Translations under genes and position numbers: made by a program | Origin: Dioscorea cayenensis subsp. rotundata | Lineage: Eukaryota > Streptophyta > Magnoliopsida > Dioscoreales > Dioscoreaceae | Length of the DNA: 64,000 nt | NCBI RefSeq assembly: GCF_009730915.1 | Contig: NC_052476.1 | Location: 1,178,001-1,242,000, forward strand | Direction of reading: 5' to 3' | The notes under the pieces: model-generated | Seen by the model: only the letters and a program-made list of their open reading frames with translations | What the model was told of the DNA's origin: nothing | Databases searched by the model: none | In this document: one piece after another, positions 26,166 through 37,527 of the stretch | How positions within the stretch are numbered: position 1 is the first letter of the stretch | Layout of the letters: each line of letters begins with the position of its first letter

Positions 26166-26246
26166 TGGAGGGGATGGATCTAAAACCATTTCACTCTTGT
26201 TTTCATTTAAGATTTAAAATAATGGTTTTTTTGGGATGTATAGGAA

Positions 26247-26314
26247 CCGTTGGATCATTTGATCCAACGGTCCCTGGGGACATCCCCAGATATGAATTCT
26301 GGGGATGTCCCCAG
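26247..26314. repeat. Two adjacent perfect inverted repeats
   Basis: A 10-bp palindromic pair (26247-26256 and 26261-26270, CCGTTGGATC arms) is followed by a 17-bp perfect inverted pair (26274-26290 and 26298-26314, CTGGGGACATCCCCAGA and its complement). Each 17-bp arm is nearly self-complementary. It could fold into a strong cruciform or be the core of a small foldback element. Confidence 0.8.
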
Positions 26315-26338
26315 GAGATGTAATCCCATATATATATG

Positions 26339-26570
26339 GGAAATGGTAATTATGGACGTTCCTAGATTATTGTTCTCAAGGGGCATCCCTTCTACAGCTA
26401 TTGGGTCACTTTTTAACAGTTGTTTGTTCATATAAGTACTGTATATATTTTAACTGTGTACGATTATTGTATGACACTATAGAATGTGTTTTATACTATT
26501 CATGATGACCATAGCCAACTGTGAATGCTCCTAGATTTGAAATCTACGGACATCCTAATATTACCTGTCC
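26339..26570. mobile_element. Small MITE-like element
   Basis: The left end (GGTAATTATGGACGTTCCTAGATT) and the reverse complement of the right end (GGTAATATTAGGATGTCCGTAGATT) form an imperfect inverted pair over about 25 bp. They are flanked by TA-rich DNA on both sides. There is no coding capacity. Similar phrases occur at 35332-35612, so the family is present at least twice. The superfamily is not determined. Confidence 0.5.
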
Positions 26571-27595
26571 TATATATATATATATATATATATGAAAATA
26601 TAAAGATTTGTTATTAAAAAATTATACTAAAACATAATTAATTATTACAATTTAAGACATGAAATTTCTTATTTAATATAAGCAAATTAAATAAAATTAA
26701 AAATTAAAAAAAGGTATGTATGTTAATTTAATTTTTTAAAAAAGGTATATAAATAAGAATATATATGTAAATTATATGTGCAAAACCCAAAAAAAAAACC
26801 CGCCCCTTTTTTTTTCCTTGTCTGCAGGGTTCTTTGAAACCCTAGTGTTCCTTTTCTGAAATTCTTCTCACTAGATCATTCTTGACGAATTCTTCCATTG
26901 GATTTCCTCTTCTCGTTCAGCTCCGATTTCTCAAAGGTTTTAACGAGAATTTCTTCTCGATTTTGTGTTTTCGTGGCCGGAGCAGTAGCGCACACGACCT
27001 GTTCGACGAAAGTTCCCTGAGAAAAAGAGACTGGTGGTATGTTTGATTTGATTTAAATGGAGTATGGATTGATCATCTTTTGTGCTCTTTTGAACCTTTT
27101 GAATGATAAGATGGTTCTAAATTTGAGGTTTTGTTTTCAATACCTGATTGTTTTATTTTCTTGTTTTGCTGGTTCAAAGATGTGAACTTTGGCTCATAGA
27201 TGTAAGATGTCTGGTTTGGAAGAGATATCCCTTTTGGAATTTGTTGAATAAATTATTAATTTGGGATCAGGGACAGTTTAAAACCGTTATTTGTACACTT
27301 GCTTATGAAGATTTGAATCAAATGTTGTTGCATGCCTGTTCCTAAACTTTATGGTTTGTTTCTGTATTTCGCTTAGTTTTGCTGAACTCTAGGTTGCATT
27401 CAAACAATGAAATTTTTAAATAATTTTTATTTTATGAAAATACCAAACGTAAATTGATGGAAATTTGATACCTTTAATTTCCACTCGTGTCTTACTTCAA
27501 ACACAATCAGTAGAAAGTAGGTTATTGTGCAAATTTGTTAAACTTTATTGCAAGGTGTTTTATGTTCAATTGGTACCTTTCTGTAGAAAGTCTCT

Positions 27596-27628
<33 letters not shown>

Positions 27629-27730
27629 TGAAGCTGATATTTTTTTATAGATTTAAATTGGCCTTGGTTCTGAAACATAATCATCAAAACAAGTATCTCA
27701 AAGTTTTGTAGTTCACAGCAAGTGAGGAAG

Positions 27731-30700
27731 ATGACAACCACTTGGATGCATTGTTCAGGTCCTCTCTGTTACATTTTCTTTGCATGGCTAATATTTTAAT
27801 CTCTGGTTTTTTCAATAAATGGAATTTTTCATTTTATAGATTCATCACTATGCACATGGTACAAGTCACCTGGTACCATGGGGAAATCTATGAAAGCACG
27901 AGTGCTGTTTGTTAACCGCACGAGTCCTAGGTCATGTTTTGGCTTTTGGAAGTTCAGTAAAAAGAGACAGTTCATGCTTGAAGAGGTTTAGCAAGTAGTA
28001 TCAAGGTTTCATTTTTTTTTTTTTTTTAATCTGGATTTCTTCTTTATACTGTGATTGTTCTTGTTTACAATTTTCAGGCCTCAGAAAAATTTTCTGGAAA
28101 TATCTTTCCTGCGCCGAAGCATCTTAGATATGCTGCAAATGGAGGAAATGGCTATCGTAATTTAACTACAAAGGATCAGTTCAATGATGAGCCATTTTGG
28201 TTGAGTTTGATCAGGGATGTCATCTGGTAAACGGAAAGTTTCTCAATTTCTGTTTTTGTTCTTTACTACAAACATGAGTTCCAACTTCATGAGAGTTGGG
28301 TGACTAACTTTTTGTTCTTGTTTACAGGAGTGTGAGATATTTAGTTGATTTTTTGGTTGAGCAGCCTAGTCAGTTGAAGTACATAGAGTGGCCACAGTTT
28401 CAAACAACAGTAAGTATTCCCTGTGTAACACTGTCGACTAATGTTTGAAATTTTTTATTGGTTAGTCTCATGTGAGACACTCCCCTCTTTATTTAAAGAT
28501 TAGATGTGGGCCATCATACAGTACTAACTCTACTCCAATACAACTCTTAACACTCATTCTCAAGATGGACAAAAGGTATCGATCATATCCATGTTGTTAC
28601 AGTGATTTGTAACTTGTAAGAGCTATAGAACTAAGACTTTTGGTAAGATAGTCAGCTAATTGCTCTGTTGTTTGTACATGATCAATTGTTGGTATTTGAC
28701 TATCCAGTTTTTCTTTGATGAAGAACCAATTAATCTCCACATGCTTTGTTCGATCTTGTTGCACTGGATTATCAGCAATATTCAATGCTAACTGATTATC
28801 ACAAAATAGCTTAAGAGGAGTATGCCGATACACCCGTAGTTGTACCATGAGAATATGTGGCCAAATCATCTTGCACAGCGCAAATTTCATTGCTTGAAAT
28901 TCTGCCATTGCTGTTGAGTGTGCCACCATGGTTTATTTTTAGCTTTGTTAGGACACAAGATTTTCTTCTATAAACACAATACCCCAAGGTGGATCGTCTG
29001 TCATTTGCACAACTAGCTCAGTCTGCGTCACTGTAGGCCTCAATCTGTAGGTACTTGTTACTTTATATTTTGGTACTAGTGGGCCCTAAATAGGCTCTAT
29101 ATGAGCTTAGGGGTCTTTACACTAAAAAGTCTCAAGACTTAGTGGCTCAACCCCTATACCTATATATAAACACATTACACTTCTATCACACAACCGATTT
29201 GGTACTATATTTCCAACACCCTCCTTCAAGTTCAATTTGGTCGAACTTGATCAGACTTGTACACCAGAGATCTGTTTACCAGGACTTGTACACTACTTTG
29301 TGTCTCAGAGGTCCTACACACATGGAGGTCCTACACACATGTACTTGTACACTACTTGTGTAAAAATATATATTGGGCTCCACTATATTTCTCTGATACC
29401 ATGTTAGTTTTTTATATTTTGGTACTAGTGGGCCCTAAATGGGCTCTATATGGGTTTAGGGGTCTTTACACCAAAAAGTCTCAAGATTTAGTGACTCAAC
29501 CCCTATATCTATATATAAATCCATTACGCTTCTATCACACAACCGATGTGGTACTATATTTCCAACACTAACCAATAAGCCCTTCCTTAGGCTATCTTTC
29601 AAGTATTATAATATTCGATAAACTGCTTCCATATGCCCTGTTCTTGGATCATGCCTATATCGACTTACTACACTCACAGCATAAGTGATGTTTAGGTGAG
29701 TGGCATAAATAGATTAGTCACCCAACTAGTTTTTGATATACTTCTTTATCAATTAGCTCTCAAGAATTAGTACAAATCTTATTATTCTGCTCCTTAGGGA
29801 TAGCTAATGGGTGACATCCTAACATACTAGTCTTGGTGAGTAGATTTAGAATATATTTCCTTCGAGAGATAACAATGCCCTTTTGTGATTGGGCAACCTC
29901 AATTCTGAAAAAATACCTCACTGGTCCAAGATCCTTCACTTCTAATTCTCTTGTAAGTTTTTCCTTCAATTAAGCAATCTCTTTCTCACTATTGCTTGTA
30001 ATCGCAATATCATCAAAATATAATGCTAACAAAGTAATGCGGCCTCCAAGATGCCTACAGGACATTGTATGGTCAGTGTTGGTTTTGTAGTATTCCATCC
30101 CACAAGCAGCTCTCCTAAATCTATTGAACCAGGTTTGAGGGGACTGCTTAAGTCCATAGAGAAACTTCTTTGGCTGACACATCTTATCTATTGCTTACTT
30201 TTTGCCAAACTCAAAAGGCATCTCTATACAAACTTCCTCTTGTAAATGTCCATGAAGGAATGTATTCTTCACGTCCAACTAATGTAATGACCACCTGAAA
30301 TTCGTTGCAAGCAACACCACAGTTCTCACTGCTCATCGTAGTATGAAGGTCTCATCATAAGTGATACCATAAGTCTGGTTGTATCCCTTGATCACCAAGT
30401 GTGCCTTGTAATGTTCAATCTTCTCGTTTGCTTTACAGTAAACACCCACTTAGGCACTTACAGCCAACAATGTAGAAAAAGGTATGAACTCCTTAGTTAT
30501 GTTCTTTGCAAGTGCATTAAGTTCCTCTAGCATCGTTGTTCGCCACTTGGGACTTTGCTTGGCTATTGTCCAATCTTTTGGTATAGACATTGTTTTTGTT
30601 ACTCTCACTTCTCCTTGAAATTGTTCCTCCACTTGTACTTGTGTCGAACCACCATTCTCCCCTTAAACAGGAGTTTTCTCAATACTTTCCACAAGAATTG

Positions 30701-33700
30701 GGATAGATCTAACAACCACCTTATCGATTGCTGGTTGTGGCACTGGTTATGATGGCACACTCTGCTTCATTTGCTCTATCTCCCTTTCCCAACCATCACC
30801 ATCTATGCTGGGAAAGGATGTATCATCAAACGAAAAAATAGCATCCGATCTTATTCCATAGTCTAGCTTTGACTCTCGAAAAGTTACGTCCATTCTGACA
30901 AGCATCCTTCATTCCACTCAACTCCAACACATGTAACCTTTTTAGGTTGTTGAATACCGCATGAACACACTTCACAACCCGTGGATCAAGCTAACCAACT
31001 GTTGATCTATGATCTTGTACGAAGCAAACACAACCAAACACCTTTGGGGGAGTAATGTAATTATTCTCACCATCAAGTATTTTGCACGTGGTCTTCCTAT
31101 CCAACACTTGAGATGGCATCCGATTTATAAGATATGTTGTAAGAACATCCGCACTGTAGAAATACTTTGGAACATTTATGGTGAACATCAACGATCTTAT
31201 CATCTCCAGTAAATGCCAGTTCTTACTTTTAGAAACTCCATTCTAAAGTGCGTTGTTAGGACATGTAGTTTGAAAGGTAGTCACCAAATTCTGTGTTCGT
31301 ATACTCTTTCCCATTATCAGTACGATTGTGCACCATATTGAGTCATAACTTATTTATGAAAATGTTGGAAGCAGTAAGAGCATTATTCTTATTTTTCATC
31401 AAATATAACCCTACCATATGGGAGTGGTAATCAATAAAGGTAATAAATTATATGTAACCACTTATTAAAATAATAGGACAAGGTCAAGTCAATACCATCA
31501 AAAGGTTTTAAACTTCACGACCAAAAACTAACATTAGTGTTTCTTGTGTGCTTGCCAAACTCACAAGCATCACACATTAGTATTTCCTTATTTGCTTTCA
31601 TGTAAAGAGATGGAAAAATCCGACTTAATATATTGAAAGAAGAATGACTAAGATAACAATAATGTAACAACAACTCAGACTCCCAATTGCCTTAAGCAAC
31701 AACAATAAGAACAAACACTAGAGCAACATCAACATTGTCCCTATCCAAATATCACAACCCATCATGCCAAGTGTCAGTTCCAAGTTTCCTCCCCGTTTCG
31801 TTCTCCTGAAACCAGACCTTAAGCTCATTAAAAGAATCAATACATTTCAGTTGGTAGACAATAGCACTAACTGAGAGTAAATTAATAGGAAAAGAAGAAA
31901 TATGCAGGATATGAGATTAAACTATGGATGATGTGCACTTGATGGATCCTTTTCCTATGATGGATTTTTACATGAAGATGCAAGTGCTTGTGCCTTAGGA
32001 CTTATGTTTGAGAATGTAGTTGGCATAGTTACCGATAGATGTGGATGTAACTACGTCAATGGTGGCAGCTCTGCCTTCAGTATCATTTACGTTAGACTTG
32101 AACGCTTTTCATTGCTTTATCTCCCTCGTAGTCATCTTAACAGAGTGGACCGCTTGACCACCTCCAAGAATAGAAAGATGTGGCCTGTCCACCAGCATCC
32201 CTACCACACCTACCAATATTCCAACCATGATCTTCTTTATCACGATCCTTGTATGTGCCTCTTCCTCTACCTCTCGGTTGTGTACAAAATTTGCTAATAT
32301 GTCCATAATCTCCACAATTATAGCACCCTCCAAACCGAGTTTCGCCATTTGCAGGTCTCACATTAGAGAGAGCTAAGGCTGATTGGGCATTTGTGACAAA
32401 TGTCACCCATAAAATTTAGCTGTCTCCTCTTGTGCCATAGCTAATATCACCTACTCCAAGGAAGGCAAGGTGGACTGTGTGAATATAGTTGCTCTCTTAT
32501 TCTAAAAGCTAGGATTCAGGCCTTTGGGAAATTCAACTATTCTCCAACGATCAATCCACTTTCGGCTAATTACTGCACTCAGTGCATTGGGCACTATCAA
32601 TGGATTATAATAATCAAAGGTCAGACCACAGCCACTTGAGCTCAGCGGCATATTTCAGATCAGAACAGTATGTTGTTCCTGCCTTATTTTCATAAGTTCC
32701 TTTTCTACCTGTGCCATGAGTATGACATTTCCAACCCCAGAGTACATGTTGTTCGCTGCCTTCCACACCTCGTTAGCATCTTTGATGTTCTCAATCATAG
32801 ACACGATTGACAATGACATCGAGTTTCATCAACTTGTCAGCCGGCTCAACGTGGTCTCCAATAACATATCCCTTCAGGCCCTTCGTCTTCAGAATAAGGA
32901 TAGCCTGATGTAACTAGCTTAAGTAGTTTTTAGTACCCTTGAGCTTCACTTTGTTAGGCATCAACTCTAGTTTGATGAGTTGCTAAATCTCCAACCTCAC
33001 CACAATCTCCCAGCCAGATGTACCATATCCATTTTGCTGAGTGACTGACACATAGGCTATCTCTCTCAAGGAAGTCCTTAAGTTTTCCACAGTAAGAGTA
33101 ATTGTGGTTTGTCCCCTAGTGGGGCATATTTGGTTTTTCATCATGACCATAAGGGCGCGCCAAAGGACACAACCAGACTAGGCTCTTTGGATCCTTAACT
33201 ACAATGTTGTATATCTGCCTGCATATGCAAACTTCAATTCCACATGACTTCCTCAAATGCAAGTACTGAAGACTCCATTATGCTTAGAGTGGTGAAGTGA
33301 AGAGGGTGAGGAACATCTGCCTGCATATACAATGTTTTTCAATTATACATGACTTCCTAAATGTTGTATGTCGGCTTAGAGTGGTGAAGAGGGTGAGGTA
33401 TGGTGGCAACAAAGGTTTACAGCGGCGGCAATGAATAGCGGTGATGGCTATGGAACGAGGGCTAGGGTTACGGTGGCAGTGATGTCTCTGATACCATGTT
33501 GACTAATGTTGCGAAATTTTTTTGTTGGTTAATCTCATGTGAGACAGTACCTCCTTTAAGAATAGATATGGATCATAAGACATTACTAACCCAACTACAA
33601 TACAACTCTTTTAACATACACGTAATCTTTCTTGTTTCAATAGTAATCTGGTGTTTAAGTTGGCCTTGATAGAAATCAATTCAGTAGCCCTAAAGCTTAT

Positions 33701-34874
33701 GTGATATTATATGTTTGGGGAAATCTTTTGAGTGGGTATCGTACTATGGTCATTTTTTTATTTTGAGCGTCAAACTTCAATTTGTATTATTTTGGTCACT
33801 CGATTCAAATTTATGTTCATGGGGATGGTATCAAGGGGGTTATAGGAAAAATTTGATGACGGATTTGTTACGTCAACACTAGTTCGCCACGTCATCTGCA
33901 CATACGGATATGCCACTTCATCAAAGAAAGCCACATGGTCACTCTTATTGACTAGTTCGCCGGGACTGACGTGACATGTACGAGTGTAATAAGAGTGGTC
34001 ATGTGGCTATCTTTGATGATGTGTGATATCCACTTATATAGATGACACAGTGAATTGGTGTTGACATGGCAAATCTAGCATATATATTATCAAATTCTCC
34101 CTTAAATCCCTTTGGTATCCTCCCAGTGAACACAAATTAAAGTTAAGTGATCAAAATGATACAAATCAAAATTTGATGCTCAAAATAAAAAATGACTATA
34201 GTATGGTACCCACTAAAAATACTTACCCTTATGTGTTCTTAATCAATTCCCTTCTAAGAAATATAGATTGAGGTGCAGTGATGAGCAGGATAATCTGAAA
34301 ATCTTAGAACATCATTTTTGTGGAATAGTGCGCCATTTGTAAATTCAACTATTTAAAGAAAACTTATTGACATATTCTTATGAATGATGTATTGTTGGTC
34401 CTGTGACAAATGCTGCAAAGCTATATATCTCATGGTGTGTAGAAAGTTAAATCAGAATACTCGTGTTGCTGTTTGATCAAACTCCATGTGTGTCTCTTAT
34501 TTCTCATCTCACAATCTTCCTAGTGTTTAAACAATTAATTCAATGACATTGCCATGTTCATCTCATTGCTTATTTCCTTAGTGATAAACAAGAATTGTTT
34601 CTGTATCTCAAAGACACGGTTTGGTTTATCTTTCACTTATCTTTGTTTAATTTTCTGATAGATGTATAGCCAAACCTTGTTATCACATATACTGCTACAT
34701 TGGCATCAATTTATCTCAGACTTATTTAAATTTGCATTAACCCTCTTTGATGATTTGCAGCTGAAAACTGCTGCTCTTACCCTTGTTCTTGTGGCCATTC
34801 TCATCGTTGCATTAGCGACCATCGACTCTGGTTTATGTTATATACTGGCTTTCTTTCTCAGCAGACCTGCTTAA
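27731..34874 (+). CDS. SECE2: Plastid SecE2-type translocase subunit (SECE2-like)
   Basis: Five coding exons: 27731-27758, 27840-27985, 28078-28226, 28328-28409 and 34761-34874. They sum to 519 nt (172 aa), in phase. A non-coding first exon is likely at about 26830-27035, with donor GTATGTTTG. The C-terminal third has an amphipathic stretch and SecE-like YIEWPQFQTT, followed by one membrane span (LKTAALTLVLVAILIVAL), the layout of SecE/Sec61-gamma proteins. The first about 60 residues are basic and Ser/Cys-rich with few acidic residues, compatible with a plastid transit peptide. In Arabidopsis the second plastid Sec system (SCY2/SECE2/SECA2) works at the inner envelope (family knowledge). The assignment to SECE2 rather than thylakoid SECE1 rests on recalled similarity of the C terminus. 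The fourth intron is 6,351 bp and packed with transposons. All borders are GT-AG. Confidence 0.78.
28432..28552 (-). repeat. Downstream LTR of the intronic copia fossil
   Basis: This 121-bp direct repeat shares TTGGTTAGTCTCATGTGAGAC and 'aatacaactcttaaca' with the copy at 33497-33616. Confidence 0.85.
29056..29567 (-). mobile_element. TRIM-type miniature LTR element nested in the copia fossil
   Basis: This 512-bp element consists of two direct repeats (29056-29218, 163 bp; 29402-29567, 166 bp; about 92% alike) around a 183-bp interior with no coding region. On plus, CTCTGATACCA precedes the second repeat (complement of a Met-tRNA primer site), and CCCTCCTTC follows the first (complement of a polypurine tract). 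Orientation is therefore minus. This size and layout define a terminal-repeat retrotransposon in miniature. It lies within the RT-RNase H region of the host copia element, so it is younger. I saw no clear target duplication (GTACT left, CTAAC right). Confidence 0.85.
33497..33616 (-). repeat. Upstream LTR of the intronic copia fossil
   Basis: This 120-bp copy sits next to the primer-binding site complement (about 33485-33496). Confidence 0.85.
33731..34214. mobile_element. Foldback element with about 165-bp inverted arms
   Basis: The left end (AGTGGGTATCGTACTATGGTCA, then TTTTGAGCGTCAAACTTCAA) is mirrored at the right end (TTGATGCTCAAAATAAAAAATG, then TATGGTACCCACT). Arms of about 165 bp surround a short core at about 33900-34060, which holds its own inverted 'CACATGGTCACTCTTATT' pair. 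There is no coding. Flanks AAATCTTTT and AAAATACTT are at best a degenerate 8-9 bp duplication, as Mutator-type elements make. The superfamily is tentative. Confidence 0.65.
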
Positions 34875-35091
34875 TAACAGGTATATCCTACCAAAATTTT
34901 TATTAGTCTATAATCGATTTCGTCAAGTGCAATTTGTCGGGTTGCATGATAAAATTTTATCATTTTTTTGAACAGCGATGTTGTTGTCGAAATTTAGAAT
35001 ACAAGAACTTGTCAAAGACAACTCATTCTTGTAATATTTCTCTTCATTATGAGTACCAAATCTTTTGGAGATTATCTGGAGAATGATCGTG

Positions 35092-35123
<32 letters not shown>

Positions 35124-36353
35124 ACATGAAAGTTTGGGGTGACAATATTATATTCAATTACATGCTAATCATTTGTGATTAGCTAACGATTACTTCCTGA
35201 TTAGAGTTCAATAATTGATGTATAATATTCTATTATTTGCTTGCTATGCTAATGCGTATACATGCAATTTTTTTTTTAGTCTATTATGAATCATGTGTGA
35301 TATACAACAAATTTTATTATTATAATATATATAGAGAATCATTCATCTATGGGCGTTCATAGATAAGAAATCTATGAGCGTTCATTATTAGCCATTGGAT
35401 TTCGATTCAACGGTGAACATTGATAAACAGTAAGCACTACAGTAACCTATACAATAATTATTGTTTATCAATGTTGATCCAACGGTTGATAAAAGGACCG
35501 TCATAGATAAGAAATCTATGGATGTTGGAACAATATAATGAATTGTTCATCAATATCAATCGTTGAATCATAATCCAACGGTTGATAATTGGACATCTAT
35601 AAACAATATAAATTATATATATATATATATATATTTTGTCCATACCTTTATTTCTTTATAATTTAATAGCATTCTTATTAGTTGTTCTTTCAAAGTGGTA
35701 TACCAATGACTGGGACCCATAAAAAACTGGGCTTCCACTAAATTATTTAAAAAAGAAAAAAAGGAATTGAAGTTTAGGTTTTTATAAACTTAATTTAAAG
35801 AAAATAATGTATGGCCATGCTACGTGAGATGAAGTATGTAATAAATAATTATGTTATAATCAATTAACCGATTTACGGAAGGACTTTTCTACCCTTCACA
35901 TAAATGTAATGAATTTCTACTTTTAAATATTTTTATCAACGGTAAAGATGTGAAGCTTGAACAAACAAATGATTCTAAAATTATAAATATATTTATTTAT
36001 TAAAGATTATAACTTAAAACACAAAAAATAACATAAAGCGTTAAATAACATACCGTTGACTCAATTATATATATATGATAATCTTTTTCTAAGAGTATGT
36101 ATAAACTTTATCAAGATATACGTTTAATTTTTAAGATATTACACGGAATACATATAAATGAAGGGCAAAATGGTCATTTTTATGAAAGGGAAAAAAAATA
36201 ACACCAAAGAATAAAAGAAAACAAGTGAAGCCCTTCTACAAATAGCTTTATAAGGGTTGTACATAAAGCCATAAAACACTTCCTTGCAGAGTTAGCAACA
36301 GCAACATCATCATCATCAATAACAACAACAACAAAAGAAAGAGAGAAAGAGAG
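34875..36353. other. 3' region of the SECE2-like gene and AT-rich spacer
   Basis: 34875 to about 35080 is probably 3' untranslated region, with another GT-AG-like pair at 34881-34975. The remainder is AT-rich with a TA run at 35094-35118 and a MITE-like block described separately. From about 36280 it leads into the next gene's leader, with CAT/CAA repeats just upstream of its start codon. Confidence 0.45.
35332..35612. mobile_element. MITE-like inverted-repeat block
   Basis: Repeated inverted phrases occur here: 'ctatgggcgttcatagataagaaatctatg' (twice in variants), 'caacattgataaacaataatt' in both directions and CCAACGGTTGATAA (twice). The block is flanked by TA-rich DNA. The ATGGGCGTTCATAGAT end resembles the element at 26339-26570. 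It is non-coding. Confidence 0.5.
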
Positions 36354-36436
36354 ATGGTTGGCATCTTTTGGCCCTTCTCAGGCAACACAAGGGGCTATGA
36401 TTGTCCTTCTCTTCTGGTACTATTACCTTTCTTCTT

Positions 36437-36480
<44 letters not shown>

Positions 36481-37045
36481 TCACATATTCCTTGCTTACT
36501 ATCATATAACAATCTTTCTTTCTGTGATCCATATATATAGAAAGTTCAGTTGGAATAGCTTTGTTTAACTAGTTTGTGTATTGTGATGCATGGACAAGAA
36601 GGAAAGCTTGGTAAGGGAAAGAGATGAAGCTGAAGATACCGAATTTGCGTATGAGGATGTTGAAGAAGACAACTCTGCTGTGGTTGTTGAATTTAACGGC
36701 GAGGTGAAGCCCATCGAACACCCACTACAACCTGTAGATGATGATCTTCCGATGACTTTTCCGATGACCGGCTGCTCCCCCTTTTACAATGTAAGCAAGC
36801 AAAGCAAATATGAATCTATGGTTCATCGTCTCTTATGTTGATCAAATATTTTTTTTCATTTCAAGGGTGTAAGCATGGGTAAAAAACTTGAACTACTGAT
36901 GCCGAATGAAGAAAACATGGTTACGAAGATACCGAATGTACGTGCGAGCAACCGTGGACGACCAACAAAGATTCGATATCCGAGTGCGCCTCCATCTTCC
37001 AGGAATGCACCAGTACAACTCTTTTCTGCTATTTCAATGTTTTGA
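36354..37045 (+). CDS. Small plant-specific protein of unknown function (MVGIF-type N terminus)
   Basis: Three exons: 36354-36416, 36599-36790 and 36866-37045. They sum to 435 nt (144 aa), in phase with GT-AG borders. The N terminus MVGIFWPFSGN and the internal EVKPIEHPLQPVDDDLP recall, from memory, an uncharacterised land-plant family beginning MVGIFSRFS with a KPxEHPxEPxDxDxP motif. The middle is acidic (DEAEDTEFAYEDVEEDN) and the C terminus basic and proline-containing (NRGRPTKIRYPSAPP). No membrane span or signal peptide is seen. Upstream CAT/CAA repeats and AGAGAGAG precede the start. If the first intron were not spliced, translation could begin at 36590 instead. It faces the MAP65 gene tail to tail. 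Function is unknown. Confidence 0.6.
36440..36477. repeat. (TA)n microsatellite
   Basis: A pure TA run lies in the first intron of the small unknown gene. Confidence 0.95.
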
Positions 37046-37527
37046 AGTTTCTGATTCTAATGTCACTGCATAACACATCTGAGAAATAGTCCTGAAATTG
37101 GTGCTTCTTGACAATTTTACATTTGAAGCAAACAGTACAAATTTGCTTAGCAATGTATTTTTAAAAACACGCATTGGTGATATCAAGCAAACATTTTGTA
37201 CAAGAACAAAAAAGAAGTTTCGCCACGGTGTTTATCGGTAAAAGTATCATATATATCTAACTGAATAGAATCCTGCAATACCTTCAGGTTAGTTCCTATA
37301 CATCTACATATCCATACTATGGACTCATTGATTCAAGCTCTAAGAAAACGAACGCGATCAAATACTAGTGTACATCCACTCTCACAACCTACAATTCTGT
37401 ACTTTGTTGAGGTAGTTCTCCTGAAAAAAATTGATCAAAGACTGGTGTAAGTTCATGAGAACTAGAATGAAATGAATCACTAATTATAGCAAGAATAAAT
37501 CGAAAAGTTTACCAGTTAATGATTGAT
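37046..37527. other. Shared 3' flank of two convergent genes
   Basis: This lies between the stop of the plus-strand unknown gene and the stop of the minus-strand MAP65 gene. It probably holds both 3' untranslated regions. No further feature is seen. Confidence 0.5.

Larger units (their letters stand above)
28432..33616 (-). mobile_element. Ty1/copia fossil inside the SECE2-like intron 4
   Basis: This element lies antisense to the host gene. Direct repeats of about 120 bp (28432-28552 and 33497-33616, TG...CA) are flanked by AACAC and TACAC, a 4-of-5 duplication. Next to the right repeat, CTCTGATACCA on plus is the complement of a Met-tRNA primer site, which sets the orientation as minus. Remnants in minus-strand order are a CCHC zinc-knuckle gag part (about 32137-32406), integrase (about 31000-31560), reverse transcriptase (about 29580-30640) and RNase H (28597-29040, with KLFCDNQLALNIA). 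Without the nested TRIM the element is about 4.7 kb. The LTRs are visibly more diverged (roughly 75-80% alike) than those of the first copia fossil, so it is older. It is broken many times. Confidence 0.88.

Noticed and set aside
24885-26189. Open frames of 360-430 codons crossing the N run on both strands
   Set aside because: They consist mostly of undetermined bases; the readable parts are an AAT run and a minisatellite.
29056-29567. TRIM as a Cassandra-type (5S-carrying) element
   Set aside because: The LTR has a CCACATCGG phrase seen in Cassandra, but I could not recognise 5S internal promoter boxes, so only the general TRIM class is claimed.
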